64,000 nucleotides of DNA from Kitasatospora sp. NBC_00240 (lineage in GTDB: Bacteria > Actinomycetota > Actinomycetes > Streptomycetales > Streptomycetaceae). The stretch is taken from NCBI RefSeq assembly GCF_026342405.1, contig NZ_JAPEMU010000001.1, positions 6,634,001 to 6,698,000 on the forward strand. The letters run 5' to 3'. Each line of letters begins with the position of its first letter. The first letter of the stretch is position 1. This document shows positions 1-8,166 of this stretch, in pieces. The notes below the pieces were generated by a model. The model made no database searches, had not been told where the DNA came from, and worked only from the letters and a program-made list of their open reading frames with translations. The position numbers and the translations under genes are program-made.

Positions 1-605
1 TTGCCGGCGCCCTGCGGGCCGGTGAGGAACGGGGCGGGGACCGGCACGGACGGCCCCAGGCAGCCGATCAGCCAGGCGATGGCCAGGCACTCGGTCGCCG
101 CGTTGACGAAGTTCGTCAGCCCGAACAGCAGGTCGATGCCCTTGCCGTCGGTGTCCTTGACGGGCAGCGGCAGTTCGCCGGTGAGCTGGGTACGGCGCCA
201 GCAGACCTCTTGCGGGTCCGGCGTGAGGATGTCCCAGCCCGTGGGGTGGATGCGCACCGACTGCCCGTCGGCCCGGCCCAGGTCCAGCCACGTCGCCCCG
301 TCGAACCCGGGGGCCACCCGGATGTGGACGGGCTGCACCTCCTCGACCAGGGCGAGCGCCTCGATGAGGTCCAACGCCTCCTTGAGCGCCGTGCCGTTGA
401 ACACGCCGATGCCGTCCCGGTACATGCCGACCATGAGTTCCTGGCGGTGGCTGCCGGTGGTGCCCTGGGAGCGGATCGGACGGGCCACGGGGTGCCCGTT
501 CTTCTGCGCGTACACGGTCCCGTCGGCGGTGCGGAAGTACCGGAAGTGCGTCTGCGCGTAGTCGGCGATGATCTCGCGTGCGGGGTTCTTCTCGTCCTCG
601 GCCAT
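1..605 (-). CDS. P-loop ATPase, replication module of the AICE (3' end outside window)
   Basis: The reading frame opens with ATG at 605, two bases after the stop codon of the primase-polymerase gene, and runs off the left edge after about 201 residues. The last residues visible read GPQGAGK, the start of a Walker A loop, preceded by a helical stretch. This suggests an ATPase or helicase acting with the neighbouring primase-polymerase in element replication. The N-terminal 150 residues have no motif I recognise. The close spacing implies one operon with the primase. The exact family cannot be settled because Walker B and any helicase motifs lie outside the window. Confidence 0.7.
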   Translation of the reverse strand, partial: MAEDEKNPAREIIADYAQTHFRYFRTADGTVYAQKNGHPVARPIRSQGTTGSHRQELMVGMYRDGIGVFNGTALKEALDLIEALALVEEVQPVHIRVAPGFDGATWLDLGRADGQSVRIHPTGWDILTPDPQEVCWRRTQLTGELPLPVKDTDGKGIDLLFGLTNFVNAATECLAIAWLIGCLGPSVPVPAPFLTGPQGAG

Positions 606-607
606 GG

Positions 608-1474
608 CTACATCCCCAGCCTGTGGAGGGCGTTGGTCCACGCGTCGGCGCAGTGCCGGGGCGATTCGCCCTTGGCACGGGCGGCCGCGAACAGCCGCTC
701 CGTGTGCGCCGTGGTGAGGCAGCCGCACCGGCCGTGCGTCGCGAGCACCGCGAGGAACGCACCGAACACGGTGGCGTGGACCGCCCCGGCCGCGTCGGTG
801 ATGCGCTGCTCGGCCATGGCGATGCCCCGCGCCAGATAGGCCGGTGTGCGGTGCGGGCACCTCCCCCCGCCCCCGCCCCCGGTCGGGTCGGGCACGGTGA
901 CGGGCGCCGGCCGGACCGGCGCGGGCTCCCTCACCACCAAGGCACGGACGATGTCCGGCAGGGCGGTGGTGGTGCCGGTGCCGGGGCCGAGCCACCGGGC
1001 GTAGGCCATCGTGGACTTGATGTCCACGCCGGGCCGCACCGCGTTGGCGGACGGCATGGCGCCCCGGTAGATCCAGTGCTCGCCCCGGGTGGTGGAGACG
1101 GTCCGGGTGGCGGGCAGGTTCTCGCGCGCCCACGTGATGGCGTCCGCGTTGTCGAGGTCCACGACGGTCAGGCCCGCGCCGCCGGGGTGGTAGGCCACCG
1201 CCGCCGCCTCCCGCCACGCCCGCGCCCACGCCGGGCTGGTCAGGACGGCGTGGTCGGTGGTGGCGGCGGCCCATCCGTGGCAGGGCGCCGGGCAGGTGCA
1301 GGGGCCGGGGGTCTTCATGTTCGGCCGGCCGCCGCACGCGTTGCCGGCGCACTGCCGGCAGTTGCCGAACGGCACCTTCCCGGCGCGCAACGGCAGCACG
1401 GGCACGCGGCCCGTGGCTGCCAGGGAGAGAGCGGCGGGCAGGTGCTCTCCCCGGATGTGGGTCGGTTGGGTCAT
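608..1474 (-). CDS. Bifunctional DNA primase/polymerase (Prim-Pol)
   Basis: A 288-residue protein of the archaeo-eukaryotic primase superfamily, as used for replication by Prim-Pol-type AICEs. Visible features are a cysteine-rich segment at residues 39-66 (CxxC and CxCxxxC pairs), the metal-binding block VVDLD at about 104-108, a GEHW-IY block at 131-136 and GVDIKS at about 149-154, all in the order seen in the Prim-Pol domain. The start ATG at 1474 overlaps the stop of the upstream small gene (ATGA), implying translational coupling. The downstream P-loop ATPase gene probably completes the replication unit. Family assignment is firm. The role in excised-element replication is inferred from related elements. 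Confidence 0.85.
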   Translation of the reverse strand: MTQPTHIRGEHLPAALSLAATGRVPVLPLRAGKVPFGNCRQCAGNACGGRPNMKTPGPCTCPAPCHGWAAATTDHAVLTSPAWARAWREAAAVAYHPGGAGLTVVDLDNADAITWARENLPATRTVSTTRGEHWIYRGAMPSANAVRPGVDIKSTMAYARWLGPGTGTTTALPDIVRALVVREPAPVRPAPVTVPDPTGGGGGGRCPHRTPAYLARGIAMAEQRITDAAGAVHATVFGAFLAVLATHGRCGCLTTAHTERLFAAARAKGESPRHCADAWTNALHRLGM

Positions 1475-1692
1475 GCTGGGTGTCTCCAGTTCTCTGTGAA
1501 GGTTGCTGGATAGGCGGCGGCCCCGGTTCCTGGCGGGAGGGGGCCGCCGCCGTCGTTCATGGCGTTCTCGGCGCAGACCTTGTGCGATGGCCTGCGCCGG
1601 TCGTCACGCAGTGGCGTGGGGCGTCGGCACCAGTGGCAGGGCTTGTCGCGGGTGCGGTCGAAGTGGCGGGCGTCGCGCCAGTCCAGGCCCAC
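1471..1692 (-). CDS. Small CxxC protein of the AICE
   Basis: A 73-residue protein starting at GTG 1692, 13 bases inside the end of the methyltransferase gene, and ending in an ATGA overlap with the primase-polymerase start. It begins MGLDWRDARHFDRTRDKPC and contains CHWC followed by a further cysteine about 22 residues later, suggesting a small metal-binding knuckle. Proteins with this opening sit next to primase-polymerase genes in related elements as far as I recall, but I know no function. The start is chosen from overlap and composition; the same frame stays open further upstream but there it only shadows the methyltransferase. Confidence 0.55.
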   Translation of the reverse strand: MGLDWRDARHFDRTRDKPCHWCRRPTPLRDDRRRPSHKVCAENAMNDGGGPLPPGTGAAAYPATFTENWRHPA

Positions 1693-1703
1693 GGCCCGGT
1701 GTC

Positions 1704-2396
1704 CTAGGCGGCGGCGCGGGCGGCGGGTGCGGCGCCGAGGTGGGCGGCGGCCTGGTGGCCGATGAGTTCGGTGTAGGCCGGGGGGATGGCTTCGGCCAAC
1801 TCCCGCCGGTCGCCGGTCCAGTGGATGCCCATGGCGCTCTGCCACTGGCTCACGGTGCCTTTGCCGCCGCCGTTGCCGTAGACGGCGAAGTACGGGCCGG
1901 TGAACCACTGGCCGTGGCGCATCCCGGCGACCCGGCCCCGGTGCTTGCGGTGGGCGGGCTGGTCGAGGACGAGTCCGCCGCCCGCCTCGAAGCCGCGGTG
2001 CCGGATGACGGCCAGTCCGAACATCTCCCCGCACAGCGTGATGTCCCGGCGGAGCGGGGCGCCGAGGACGTTCTCCATGACCCAGGGGCGGCCGGTGGAC
2101 TCCAGCGCGGCGCGGGTGGCGGGGATCAGCTGGGGGTAGGTGCGGCCCTTGTTGGTGCCGGCGGTGAGGGTGCATCCGGCCTGGCACGGCGGGGAGGCGT
2201 GGATCAGGTCGAACTCGGCGCCGTGCTCGCGGATGAACTCGACCGCGTCGCCCCGCACGAACCGGTGGGGGTAGTTGGGCTGGTCGGCGATGTCGATGCC
2301 GGTGACGTCGAACCCGGCGCGGTGGTAGCCGGTTCCGGCCCCTCCCGCGCAGCAGAACGCGTCCAGGACTTTCAGGACGGTGGTGGTGCGGTCCAT
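1704..2396 (-). CDS. DNA cytosine-C5 methyltransferase (Dcm family)
   Basis: A 230-residue protein. Motif I is FCCAGGAGTG near residue 14 (SAM binding), the catalytic SPPCQ (motif IV) is at about 68-72, and the ENV motif (VI) is at about 106. The region after motif VIII is short, so the target-recognition domain is small compared with classic restriction-modification enzymes. ATG 2396 has a GAGGAG ribosome site about ten bases upstream; an in-frame extension to 2486 lacks one. No cognate restriction endonuclease lies next to it, so it looks like an orphan element-borne methylase. It would leave 5-methylcytosine in DNA, which is notable because the same element carries an AspBHI-like enzyme that targets such DNA. 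Confidence 0.88.
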   Translation of the reverse strand: MDRTTTVLKVLDAFCCAGGAGTGYHRAGFDVTGIDIADQPNYPHRFVRGDAVEFIREHGAEFDLIHASPPCQAGCTLTAGTNKGRTYPQLIPATRAALESTGRPWVMENVLGAPLRRDITLCGEMFGLAVIRHRGFEAGGGLVLDQPAHRKHRGRVAGMRHGQWFTGPYFAVYGNGGGKGTVSQWQSAMGIHWTGDRRELAEAIPPAYTELIGHQAAAHLGAAPAARAAA

Positions 2397-2486
2397 GCTG
2401 GTGGTTCTCCTCGTCTCGTTGGTGCGAGCTGGGGGAACCGGAGCGGCCGGACGTTCCTGGCCGGGAGGGCCGGCCGCTCCGGGCAT

Positions 2487-2702
2487 TCAGTCCTGGTCGC
2501 CGTCGCCGTGCTTGGCGTCCCAGCGGGCGTTGGCTTCCTTCTGGATGCGGTCCATCCGGGCCTCAAGGCGCTTGGTGGACTTCCCGCGCGACTCGGCGCG
2601 GGCGGCGCGGGCGCAGAGCATGAACAGGCGGGCGGCGTCGCCGAGGTTGTCGGCGCCCATCTCGCGGGGGTCGAGGTAGGAGCGGGGTTCCTTCTTGGCC
2701 AT
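2487..2702 (-). CDS. Small charged AICE protein, unknown function
   Basis: A 71-residue protein (begins MAKKEPRSYLDPREMG) rich in Arg, Lys, Ala and Glu and predicted helical. It starts at ATG 2702 in the minus-strand cluster between a small membrane-protein gene and the methyltransferase gene. The codon pattern fits the surrounding element genes. I recognise no domain. The 90-base gap to the methyltransferase start allows a shared transcript. Confidence 0.6.
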   Translation of the reverse strand: MAKKEPRSYLDPREMGADNLGDAARLFMLCARAARAESRGKSTKRLEARMDRIQKEANARWDAKHGDGDQD

Positions 2703-2723
2703 GACGGGGTGTCTCCCGGGTCT

Positions 2724-2990
2724 TCAGGCGGCGCGGCGGTCGGGGAACGGGATCACGGTCGCCAGGCGGGCGACCGGCGCGGGGGCGATGTCGGGGGCAG
2801 GCTCACGCTCGGGCGGCGGGGTGCCACCGCCCTCGGTGTCGGTGGGGCGGGTGCCGTCGTACTCGGCGAGGACCTGCCGGACGGCGGCGGAGTCGGACGC
2901 CGCGCCGCGCAGGGTCCAGGCGAACGCGGCGCCACCGAGGGCGGCGGGGCCGAACAGGACGGCGGCCGCCACGATGTCGACGGTGCTCAC
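2724..2990 (-). CDS. Small single-pass membrane protein of the AICE
   Basis: An 88-residue protein from GTG 2990, overlapping the preceding gene's stop codon (GTGA). The first 25 residues form one hydrophobic segment (MSTVDIVAAAVLFGPAALGG and following) and the rest is a proline-rich, acidic tail ending PFPDRRAA. It is probably a small membrane protein accompanying the transfer genes. No known family is recognised. Confidence 0.55.
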   Translation of the reverse strand: MSTVDIVAAAVLFGPAALGGAAFAWTLRGAASDSAAVRQVLAEYDGTRPTDTEGGGTPPPEREPAPDIAPAPVARLATVIPFPDRRAA

Positions 2991-3196
2991 TCGGCGCCCC
3001 CGCTCCGGGCCGCCAGCGCCAGCGCGTCCAGCACGGTCGTCCCGAGGGCCGAGAGCCGGGTCTCGATGGCCTGCCAGGACTCGGGGTCGATGTGCATGAG
3101 GGCCGCGAGAGCGGCCGGCGCGTGGCCGTCGGCGGCGGCGGTCAGGGCTTCGCGCAGGTGGACGGCGGCCAGCGGCCGGAGCGTCGGGGTGGTCAT
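2987..3196 (-). CDS. Small hypothetical AICE protein
   Basis: A 69-residue alanine-rich helical protein starting at ATG 3196 and overlapping the next gene by four bases. The centre reads MHIDPESWQAIETRLSALG. No domain is recognised. It is the first gene after the repeat-rich 197-base gap that follows the TraB gene. Confidence 0.5.
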   Translation of the reverse strand: MTTPTLRPLAAVHLREALTAAADGHAPAALAALMHIDPESWQAIETRLSALGTTVLDALALAARSGGAE

Positions 3197-3227
3197 GGCA
3201 GGGCATCCTTTCGTCGCTGTGTGTAGC

Positions 3228-3384
3228 GGGAGGGAGGCAGGGGGCGGCCCGGGAGGCCCGTTTCCGGGGTCCCTGGGGGGCTGACCTGGGGCGCTTCCCT
3301 GCCTCCCTGGGAGAACAGGTGTCCTGATCAGGGCAGGGATGAGGGTTCAGGGAGGCTCACAGGGAGATCTCCCTGCCTCCCTGG
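3228..3384. repeat. Cluster of direct and inverted repeats between TraB and the next gene (candidate clt)
   Basis: The 11-mer CCCTGCCTCCC occurs on the plus strand at 3297-3307 and 3371-3381 and inverted at 3232-3242. The arms CAGGGAGGC (3348-3356) and GCCTCCCTG (3375-3383) flank a perfect 14-bp palindrome, AGGGAGATCTCCCT, at 3361-3374. The whole gene-free gap is organised this way. In Streptomyces conjugative plasmids the TraB translocase recognises short repeated motifs in a cis-acting transfer locus (clt) near its own gene, so this cluster is a natural candidate. A regulator operator is the main alternative. Confidence 0.55.
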
Positions 3385-3393
3385 CGGCTCCCT

Positions 3394-5649
3394 TTACTCT
3401 CCGTCGTCATCCGGGGCGTCCGCGTCCCGATCCGCGAGAGCGGAGAGCACCTTGGCGCGGGCGACGACCATCTGTCCGTCGGACTTGTACGGGGCGGCGC
3501 CGGCGCCCTCAAGCACGGCCTTGAGGTCCCCGAAGTTCCACTCCCGGTACTCGCCCGGGTTCGCGGCGGCGAGCCGCTGCAGAACCTCCTGGGTCCGCAG
3601 CCGGACCGCGTCCCCGAGGGCGGCTGCGATGTCCGCCAGCGGATCGGGTCCGCCCTCGGCCGGCGCGACGGCGGTCAGGGTGGTGACCCCGGCCCGCCGG
3701 GCCTTGGCCCGCTCCGCGATCTCGGCGGCCTGCTCGCCGGTGATGTAGTGGGTGCGGATGGTGGTGGCGGCCTGCCCGGGGGCGAGCTTGACGCCGTCAC
3801 CGGCGACCACGACGGTTCCCCTGTCGGCTCCTTGGCGGAGCTTGTGCGGGGCGGCGCCGCCGTCGATGGCCTTGTCCCCCAGCGCCATCCGGGCCTGCTC
3901 CTCGGAGCCGAGCGCGAGAGAGGCCCGGATGTGGGCCCCCTCACGGACCAGCTTCGGCAGGTTCTCGTTCGTCGGGTCCTGGGTGCCCTGCCACAGGGTC
4001 ACGTTCACCGCCCGGCCCTGGTTGTGGAGCTTGCGGGCCGCCATGAAGTACCGGGACGTGGCCTTCGTGCCGCCGTAGGGGCGCTTGTCGTCGCCGACGG
4101 CCGGGCACATGAACGCCATCTGCGCCTCGTCGACCAGCAGCAGGAGCGGGTGGAACCGGGGGTCGGTGCGGGCCATGTCCCGGGTCACGCCGTCGGTGGA
4201 GCCGGACTGCTCCAGCAGGACCAGACGCCGTTCCATCTCCCGCACGCCCTCTTCGAGCATGTGCGTCGCCTCGATCACGTGGTCATCGCTGGGACCCTGG
4301 ACCAGGACGGTGGCGAGGCCGTTGAACATCCGCCAGTCACCTACGCCTTTGAGGTCCGCCACCCGGAACTCGACCGACGTGTCGAAGGCGAGCCACAGGG
4401 CCAGCGCCCGCAGTGCGGCGGTCTTGCCCTGGTTGGACAGGCCCGTGATCAGCAGGTGCCGCTGATGAACGCTCAGCAGCGCGGCATCCCCGCGCAGGTC
4501 CTGCCCCCACGGGGCGCGGCCGGTGTAGAGATCGGCGGTCATGTCCTGGTCGGTGACCAGCGGCGACGGCCCGATCGGCTCGTCCAGAGCACCACTGTCG
4601 GCGATCCACAGCCGCACGGTGCGGGCGGCGGTCGGGATGGTGACGAACACTTCGTGCTCGTGACGGGCCAGGTTCTCCGCGAGCTTGCGGCGGCGCCCCT
4701 GGACCTCGTTGGTCGACACCCCCGAGGGCAGTGTCACGTCCACTTCCACGCCGCAGCCTGCGATGCGGATCGGGCCGAGCATCCCGGCGCCGGCGTCGCC
4801 CATGTCCTTGATGGCGTTGCGGAGCGGTGCGATGCCCAGGTCACGCAGGGCCTTGACCACGATGGACGGCGTGATCGGCTCACCCACCGTGCTGCTCTGG
4901 GTGGTGGGCAGGGTCCAGGCCGGGGCGGCCTGCCGACGGCGCCCGACCGACCACATCGCGAGCAGGGCCGCCCACGGCGCGACGGCGACCAGCGGCCCCC
5001 ACACGATGCTGACGAACACGACCGACCACCGGATCAGCTCTATGACCGTCATGATCGGGGTGACCACGTCCGTGATGTCCTTCTCGGCGATGGCCAGCAC
5101 CACACCGAGTCCGAGCAGCCCGCCGGCCGTTGCCCCGACCCCGACAGCCGCGTTCTTCGCGACTCGGATCGGGGAGGTCAGCAGGTCCATCCGGCGCTGA
5201 TGACGGGCGGCCCGGAACGCGGCCGCCCGAACCTCCCACTCCAAAGCCTGCTCGTGCTGGCCGGCGGCTTCGGCGGTGCGCATCATCCGCTCGTAGCGGG
5301 CGGTACTCCGGCCGTCCCACCCGCGCTTGGCGAGGATGCCCCCGCCCCGCACCACGTAGGACCCGTGCCGCACGACCAGACGGGCCGTGGTCCGGGTCCG
5401 CTCGTCGGTCAGGAACACCCGCACCGCCCGCCGCTCGCGCACCCACGCCGGAGCCTTCGGGACGACGGACGGGCGCGGGGTGGCCGGGCCCGGCAGCACC
5501 ACCCCTTCGAGCGGCGGGGCGACGTACACCGAGTCCGGGTCGAGGTCGGCCGGGGCGGTGGCGGTGGTGCTGCGGGCGGCGCGGGCCTTGCCGAGGTCCA
5601 CCACGACCCCGCCCGGGGTGTCGTGGGTGGTGCTGTGTGGCTGGTTCAC
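3394..5649 (-). CDS. TraB/TraSA-type FtsK-SpoIIIE DNA translocase for conjugation
   Basis: About 751 residues. The region has two hydrophobic stretches near residues 165-187 and 206-235, then a cytoplasmic motor domain with Walker A GLSNQGKT near 402-409 and Walker B LLLLVDEAQ near 502-510. This architecture, a single FtsK-like motor moving double-stranded DNA, defines conjugation in actinomycete elements. The start is placed at GTG 5649 because AGGAAGGA lies about eight bases upstream; GTG 5667 in the same frame overlaps that ribosome site and is less likely. The C-terminus (last 80 residues) resembles the winged-helix region that in TraB proteins binds repeats in clt. The repeat cluster just beyond the stop codon is a candidate target. 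Confidence 0.88.
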   Translation of the reverse strand: MNQPHSTTHDTPGGVVVDLGKARAARSTTATAPADLDPDSVYVAPPLEGVVLPGPATPRPSVVPKAPAWVRERRAVRVFLTDERTRTTARLVVRHGSYVVRGGGILAKRGWDGRSTARYERMMRTAEAAGQHEQALEWEVRAAAFRAARHQRRMDLLTSPIRVAKNAAVGVGATAGGLLGLGVVLAIAEKDITDVVTPIMTVIELIRWSVVFVSIVWGPLVAVAPWAALLAMWSVGRRRQAAPAWTLPTTQSSTVGEPITPSIVVKALRDLGIAPLRNAIKDMGDAGAGMLGPIRIAGCGVEVDVTLPSGVSTNEVQGRRRKLAENLARHEHEVFVTIPTAARTVRLWIADSGALDEPIGPSPLVTDQDMTADLYTGRAPWGQDLRGDAALLSVHQRHLLITGLSNQGKTAALRALALWLAFDTSVEFRVADLKGVGDWRMFNGLATVLVQGPSDDHVIEATHMLEEGVREMERRLVLLEQSGSTDGVTRDMARTDPRFHPLLLLVDEAQMAFMCPAVGDDKRPYGGTKATSRYFMAARKLHNQGRAVNVTLWQGTQDPTNENLPKLVREGAHIRASLALGSEEQARMALGDKAIDGGAAPHKLRQGADRGTVVVAGDGVKLAPGQAATTIRTHYITGEQAAEIAERAKARRAGVTTLTAVAPAEGGPDPLADIAAALGDAVRLRTQEVLQRLAAANPGEYREWNFGDLKAVLEGAGAAPYKSDGQMVVARAKVLSALADRDADAPDDDGE

Positions 5650-5741
5650 TGGTGGTTCCTTCCTCACAGATCAAGTGGTGCGGAAAGGGCCCCGGGGCGG
5701 CCGGACACGCCGGCAAGCTGAGCGGTCGCCCCGGGGTGACA

Positions 5742-5930
5742 TCAGGCCTGGTGGATGTTGAGGGTGACGCCCGCCTGGTCGGCGGCGGCTTGACGGTCGG
5801 CCAGGTCCTGGCTGCCGTGGACGGTGGCGGACGCGGTGGTGCCGAGGGCGCTGCTCAAGCGGTCCTGATAGGCACTGCCGTCGGCGTTGGTGGCGGTGAC
5901 GACGTACGTGGGCTGGGTGTTCTCGGCCAT
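5742..5930 (-). CDS. Small hypothetical AICE protein
   Basis: A 62-residue protein (begins MAENTQPTYVVTATNADGSA) starting at ATG 5930 with GAGGAGA about ten bases upstream. It is moderately polar with no hydrophobic segment. It sits 92 bases before the TraB start in the same orientation. I recognise no domain. Confidence 0.6.
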   Translation of the reverse strand: MAENTQPTYVVTATNADGSAYQDRLSSALGTTASATVHGSQDLADRQAAADQAGVTLNIHQA

Positions 5931-5962
5931 GGCCGTTTCTCCTCGGGTAGCAGCGATGCGGG

Positions 5963-6211
5963 TCAGTGCTGGTGGGGCGGCCAGGGCAGGGCGCGGCAGG
6001 TGGCGGCGTGCTCGTTGGCGCTGTTGCGGGCGGTGGGCCGGTGGGTGGGGCTGAAGCTGTGGGCGCCGCAGCCCAGGCACAGCCACTCGTAGTCGGTGGG
6101 GGTGCCGCCGGTGTTGTGGAGCAGGGCGACCAGGGCGGAGCCCAGGTTCAGGAACAGGGCGACGGTGCCGACCGGCACCCCGGTGGCATCCTTGGCGAAC
6201 TCGCGGTTCAT
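5963..6211 (-). CDS. Small Cys/His protein of the AICE
   Basis: An 82-residue protein with a hydrophobic first half (VGTVALFLNLGSALVALLHN) and then CLGCGAHS followed by H and HAATCRALPWPPHQH, which could form a zinc site. It starts at ATG 6211, 23 bases after the RRQRL-type gene. Function is unknown. Confidence 0.55.
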   Translation of the reverse strand: MNREFAKDATGVPVGTVALFLNLGSALVALLHNTGGTPTDYEWLCLGCGAHSFSPTHRPTARNSANEHAATCRALPWPPHQH

Positions 6212-6233
6212 GCGGGCTTCCTCGTCTCTGAGG

Positions 6234-6605
6234 TCAGGCAGCGAGCGGGACGGTGTCGGCGCAGGGCAGGCAGGTGCCCAGGTGCGCGGGGAGGACGTAT
6301 CCGGCGTCCCTGCCGCAGTCGGGGCAGATGCGCCGGGCCCGGTTGGCGGCCGTCAGGGCGGCCCACTTGGCCGGGGTCATCGGCCTGACCGGGACGGCCA
6401 GGGCGGCGCGGTAGAGGTAGGCGGCCCGGATGCCCCTGCGGGTGTTCCAGAGGATCTGTGCCGCGACCGGCTGACCGCCCGGCCGCAGGCCCTGGGCGCG
6501 GAGCTGTCGGCGGGTGGCGTAGTCGTCGGGGGCCATCCGCCACGGGAAGGTGGGGATGCCCCCGAACCGGGACCCCTCGGGGTCCCAGAAGCGCGGGCGG
6601 CTCAC
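6234..6605 (-). CDS. RRQRL motif-type zinc-binding protein
   Basis: A 123-residue protein with RRQLRAQGLRPGGQ near residues 32-45 and two CxxC pairs (CPDCG and CLPCA) near the C-terminus. This matches the actinobacterial RRQRL motif-containing zinc-binding family found in AICEs and plasmids, though here the motif reads RRQLR. GTG 6605 overlaps the stop of the DUF2637 gene (GTGA), so the two are coupled. The biochemical role of the family is not established. Confidence 0.7.
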   Translation of the reverse strand: MSRPRFWDPEGSRFGGIPTFPWRMAPDDYATRRQLRAQGLRPGGQPVAAQILWNTRRGIRAAYLYRAALAVPVRPMTPAKWAALTAANRARRICPDCGRDAGYVLPAHLGTCLPCADTVPLAA

Positions 6606-7489
6606 GATGCCTGCTCCGCCGGCGCCTCACCCTCGGCCGGAGCGGCGTCGGGGACGGCGTGCAGCGCCGGCCGCTCGGCCCGCTCGGCCTTCAGGGCGTC
6701 CCGCAGGGTCCGGGCGTTGACCGACGACGTACGGACCGCCTCCCGGATCCGGTCGGCCGTCAGCTCCCGATCCGACCACCCGGCGGTGGCCGACCGGGCC
6801 TCGGCGAGAAGCTCCACCGGCGTCCGACTCGGCTTCACGCTCCGGGCCGACTTCGGAACCGACCCGGTCGCCCGACGCGCCCGACTCACGGGCGCTGCAA
6901 CGGACTTGACCGTTCGGACCGGCTCCACCGCGACCGCAGGGGCGGTCGGCGCGGGAGCAGGGACCGGGGCGGGCGACTCGTAGACCGACTCGACCTCGGC
7001 CGGGTCGGTGTGTTCGGGCAGGTCAGACACCGACCGATTTACAGTGCTTTGGTCTTTTTCTGCCGGTTCGGGCTTGTGGTGCAGCACCTTGGCGACCAGG
7101 TCCGACCCGAAGTAGATCGAGCCGACCGGCAGGCTGCTGGCGAGCAGGACCAGCGCCCAGTGGGCGGGCGCCCAGTCGGCCAACCGCATCCGACCCGGCC
7201 CGTGCAGAGTCGGCACCAGCCCGTGCACGTAGTTGAGGACCAGCGAGGCGACCGTGTAGCCGACCAGGACCCGCAGCGCGAACCGCCGGTCGGCCCCGGT
7301 GAGGACCAGAACGGCGACCAGCGCCAGGGCCATCAGGCCATCCACGACCAGCGGGTAGACGGTCGCGGCGGTCGGGTCGGCCCCGATCGCGCCGGCCACG
7401 TCCTTGAGCGCGTTCCATGAGACCCGGAACGCCATGCCGACTACGGCCAGCAGCGCGGCCACGATCCAGAACTTCGCTGCCCGGCTCAC
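6602..7489 (-). CDS. DUF2637 membrane protein, Spd-like
   Basis: A 295-residue protein. The first half holds four hydrophobic segments (roughly residues 7-22, 44-64, 70-92 and 108-128), typical of DUF2637. The second half is a proline/alanine-rich linker and a basic region that ends in a helical, possibly DNA-binding block (WSDRELTADRIREAVRTSS). DUF2637 proteins are common beside tra genes in Streptomyces elements and resemble spread (Spd) proteins that help intramycelial plasmid spread after transfer. The start is GTG 7489, overlapping the upstream stop (GTGA). Domain assignment is good; the spread role is inferred from context. Confidence 0.75.
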   Translation of the reverse strand: MSRAAKFWIVAALLAVVGMAFRVSWNALKDVAGAIGADPTAATVYPLVVDGLMALALVAVLVLTGADRRFALRVLVGYTVASLVLNYVHGLVPTLHGPGRMRLADWAPAHWALVLLASSLPVGSIYFGSDLVAKVLHHKPEPAEKDQSTVNRSVSDLPEHTDPAEVESVYESPAPVPAPAPTAPAVAVEPVRTVKSVAAPVSRARRATGSVPKSARSVKPSRTPVELLAEARSATAGWSDRELTADRIREAVRTSSVNARTLRDALKAERAERPALHAVPDAAPAEGEAPAEQAS

Positions 7490-7761
7490 CGTCGCGACCC
7501 CCGCTTCGGGGCTTCGGCGGTGAATCCGGCGTAGCCGCCCTCGGGCGGGACCGCACCACCGGTCAGGACTGCTTCGGTCGCGACCACGGCGGAGCCGATC
7601 ACGGCGACGGTGACGGCGAGAGCGGTGTGTCCGCCGTCGGCGGCCGCACGGGCCGCCACCGAGGCGACCTGGGTCACGCGGCGGGCGCCGGCCGGCTCAC
7701 CCTGCCCGCCGACCAGGACCGCCCCGATCAGGCGGTCTGCGGAATCACGGAAGCGCCCCAT
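7486..7761 (-). CDS. Small AICE protein coupled to DUF2637 gene
   Basis: A 91-residue protein with one clear hydrophobic segment (ALAVTVAVIGSAVVATEAVL) at about residues 46-66, so a likely small membrane protein, perhaps a second spread-type component. The start ATG overlaps the stop of the preceding gene and its own stop overlaps the DUF2637 start, giving a tight translational chain. No family is recognised. Confidence 0.6.
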   Translation of the reverse strand: MGRFRDSADRLIGAVLVGGQGEPAGARRVTQVASVAARAAADGGHTALAVTVAVIGSAVVATEAVLTGGAVPPEGGYAGFTAEAPKRGSRR

Positions 7762-8039
7762 CAGGCAGCCACTCCCACCGGCACCACACGTGCGGCCGCG
7801 GTCCGGACCGGCCGCAGCGGGACCGGCGCCGACTTCAGCAGCCGCTCGGCGTAGGCGGCCAACTCCGGGTCCTCCCGGTACAGGTCCGCCAACATCCCTT
7901 CGGCCGCGTCCAGCCGAGCCTCACGCTCGGACGCCGACTCACCGGCCACGCCGGCGAACAACTCCACGTCCACGCCCAATGCCAGTTCGGCGAACTCCAT
8001 CGGGTTCGCGGCGTACCGTCCTGCAACAATTGACCTCAC
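7761..8039 (-). CDS. First gene of the leftward AICE operon, unknown function
   Basis: A 92-residue acidic helical protein. GTG 8039 is chosen because AGAGGAAGAGG lies about ten bases upstream; an in-frame extension upstream runs through the hairpin and has no ribosome site. It ends in an ATGA overlap with the next gene. It lies about 380 bases downstream of the proposed leftward promoter, behind a structured leader. No domain is recognised. Confidence 0.6.
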   Translation of the reverse strand: MRSIVAGRYAANPMEFAELALGVDVELFAGVAGESASEREARLDAAEGMLADLYREDPELAAYAERLLKSAPVPLRPVRTAAARVVPVGVAA

Positions 8040-8065
8040 GGGTCTACCTCTTCCTCTATGGGTGT

Positions 8066-8126
8066 GGGCCCGTGAGGGCTGCCGCGCTCCGGCCAAGGAA
8101 CGCGCGGCAGCCCACCTCACAGGCCC
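8066..8126 (-). other. Long hairpin in the operon leader
   Basis: GGGCTGCCGCG (8076-8086) pairs perfectly with CGCGGCAGCCC (8103-8113). The stem extends outward through GTGAG/CTCAC and GGCC/GGCC with small bulges. In the leftward transcript it ends about 27 bases before the first start codon. There is no U-run behind it, so it looks less like a simple terminator than a leader structure able to affect translation or mRNA stability. Confidence 0.55.
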
Positions 8127-8166
8127 GATGAAGCCAGCCATGCAGCGCTTGAGCGCTTGCCGGGCT

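Noticed and set aside
1..839. Plus-strand frames at the left edge
   Set aside because: They are antisense to the partial ATPase and primase-polymerase genes, whose motifs (Walker A, VVDLD) are clear.
8066..8126. The long hairpin as a simple rho-independent terminator
   Set aside because: It lies just before the first gene of the leftward operon with no U-run and no gene ending nearby, so a leader role fits better.
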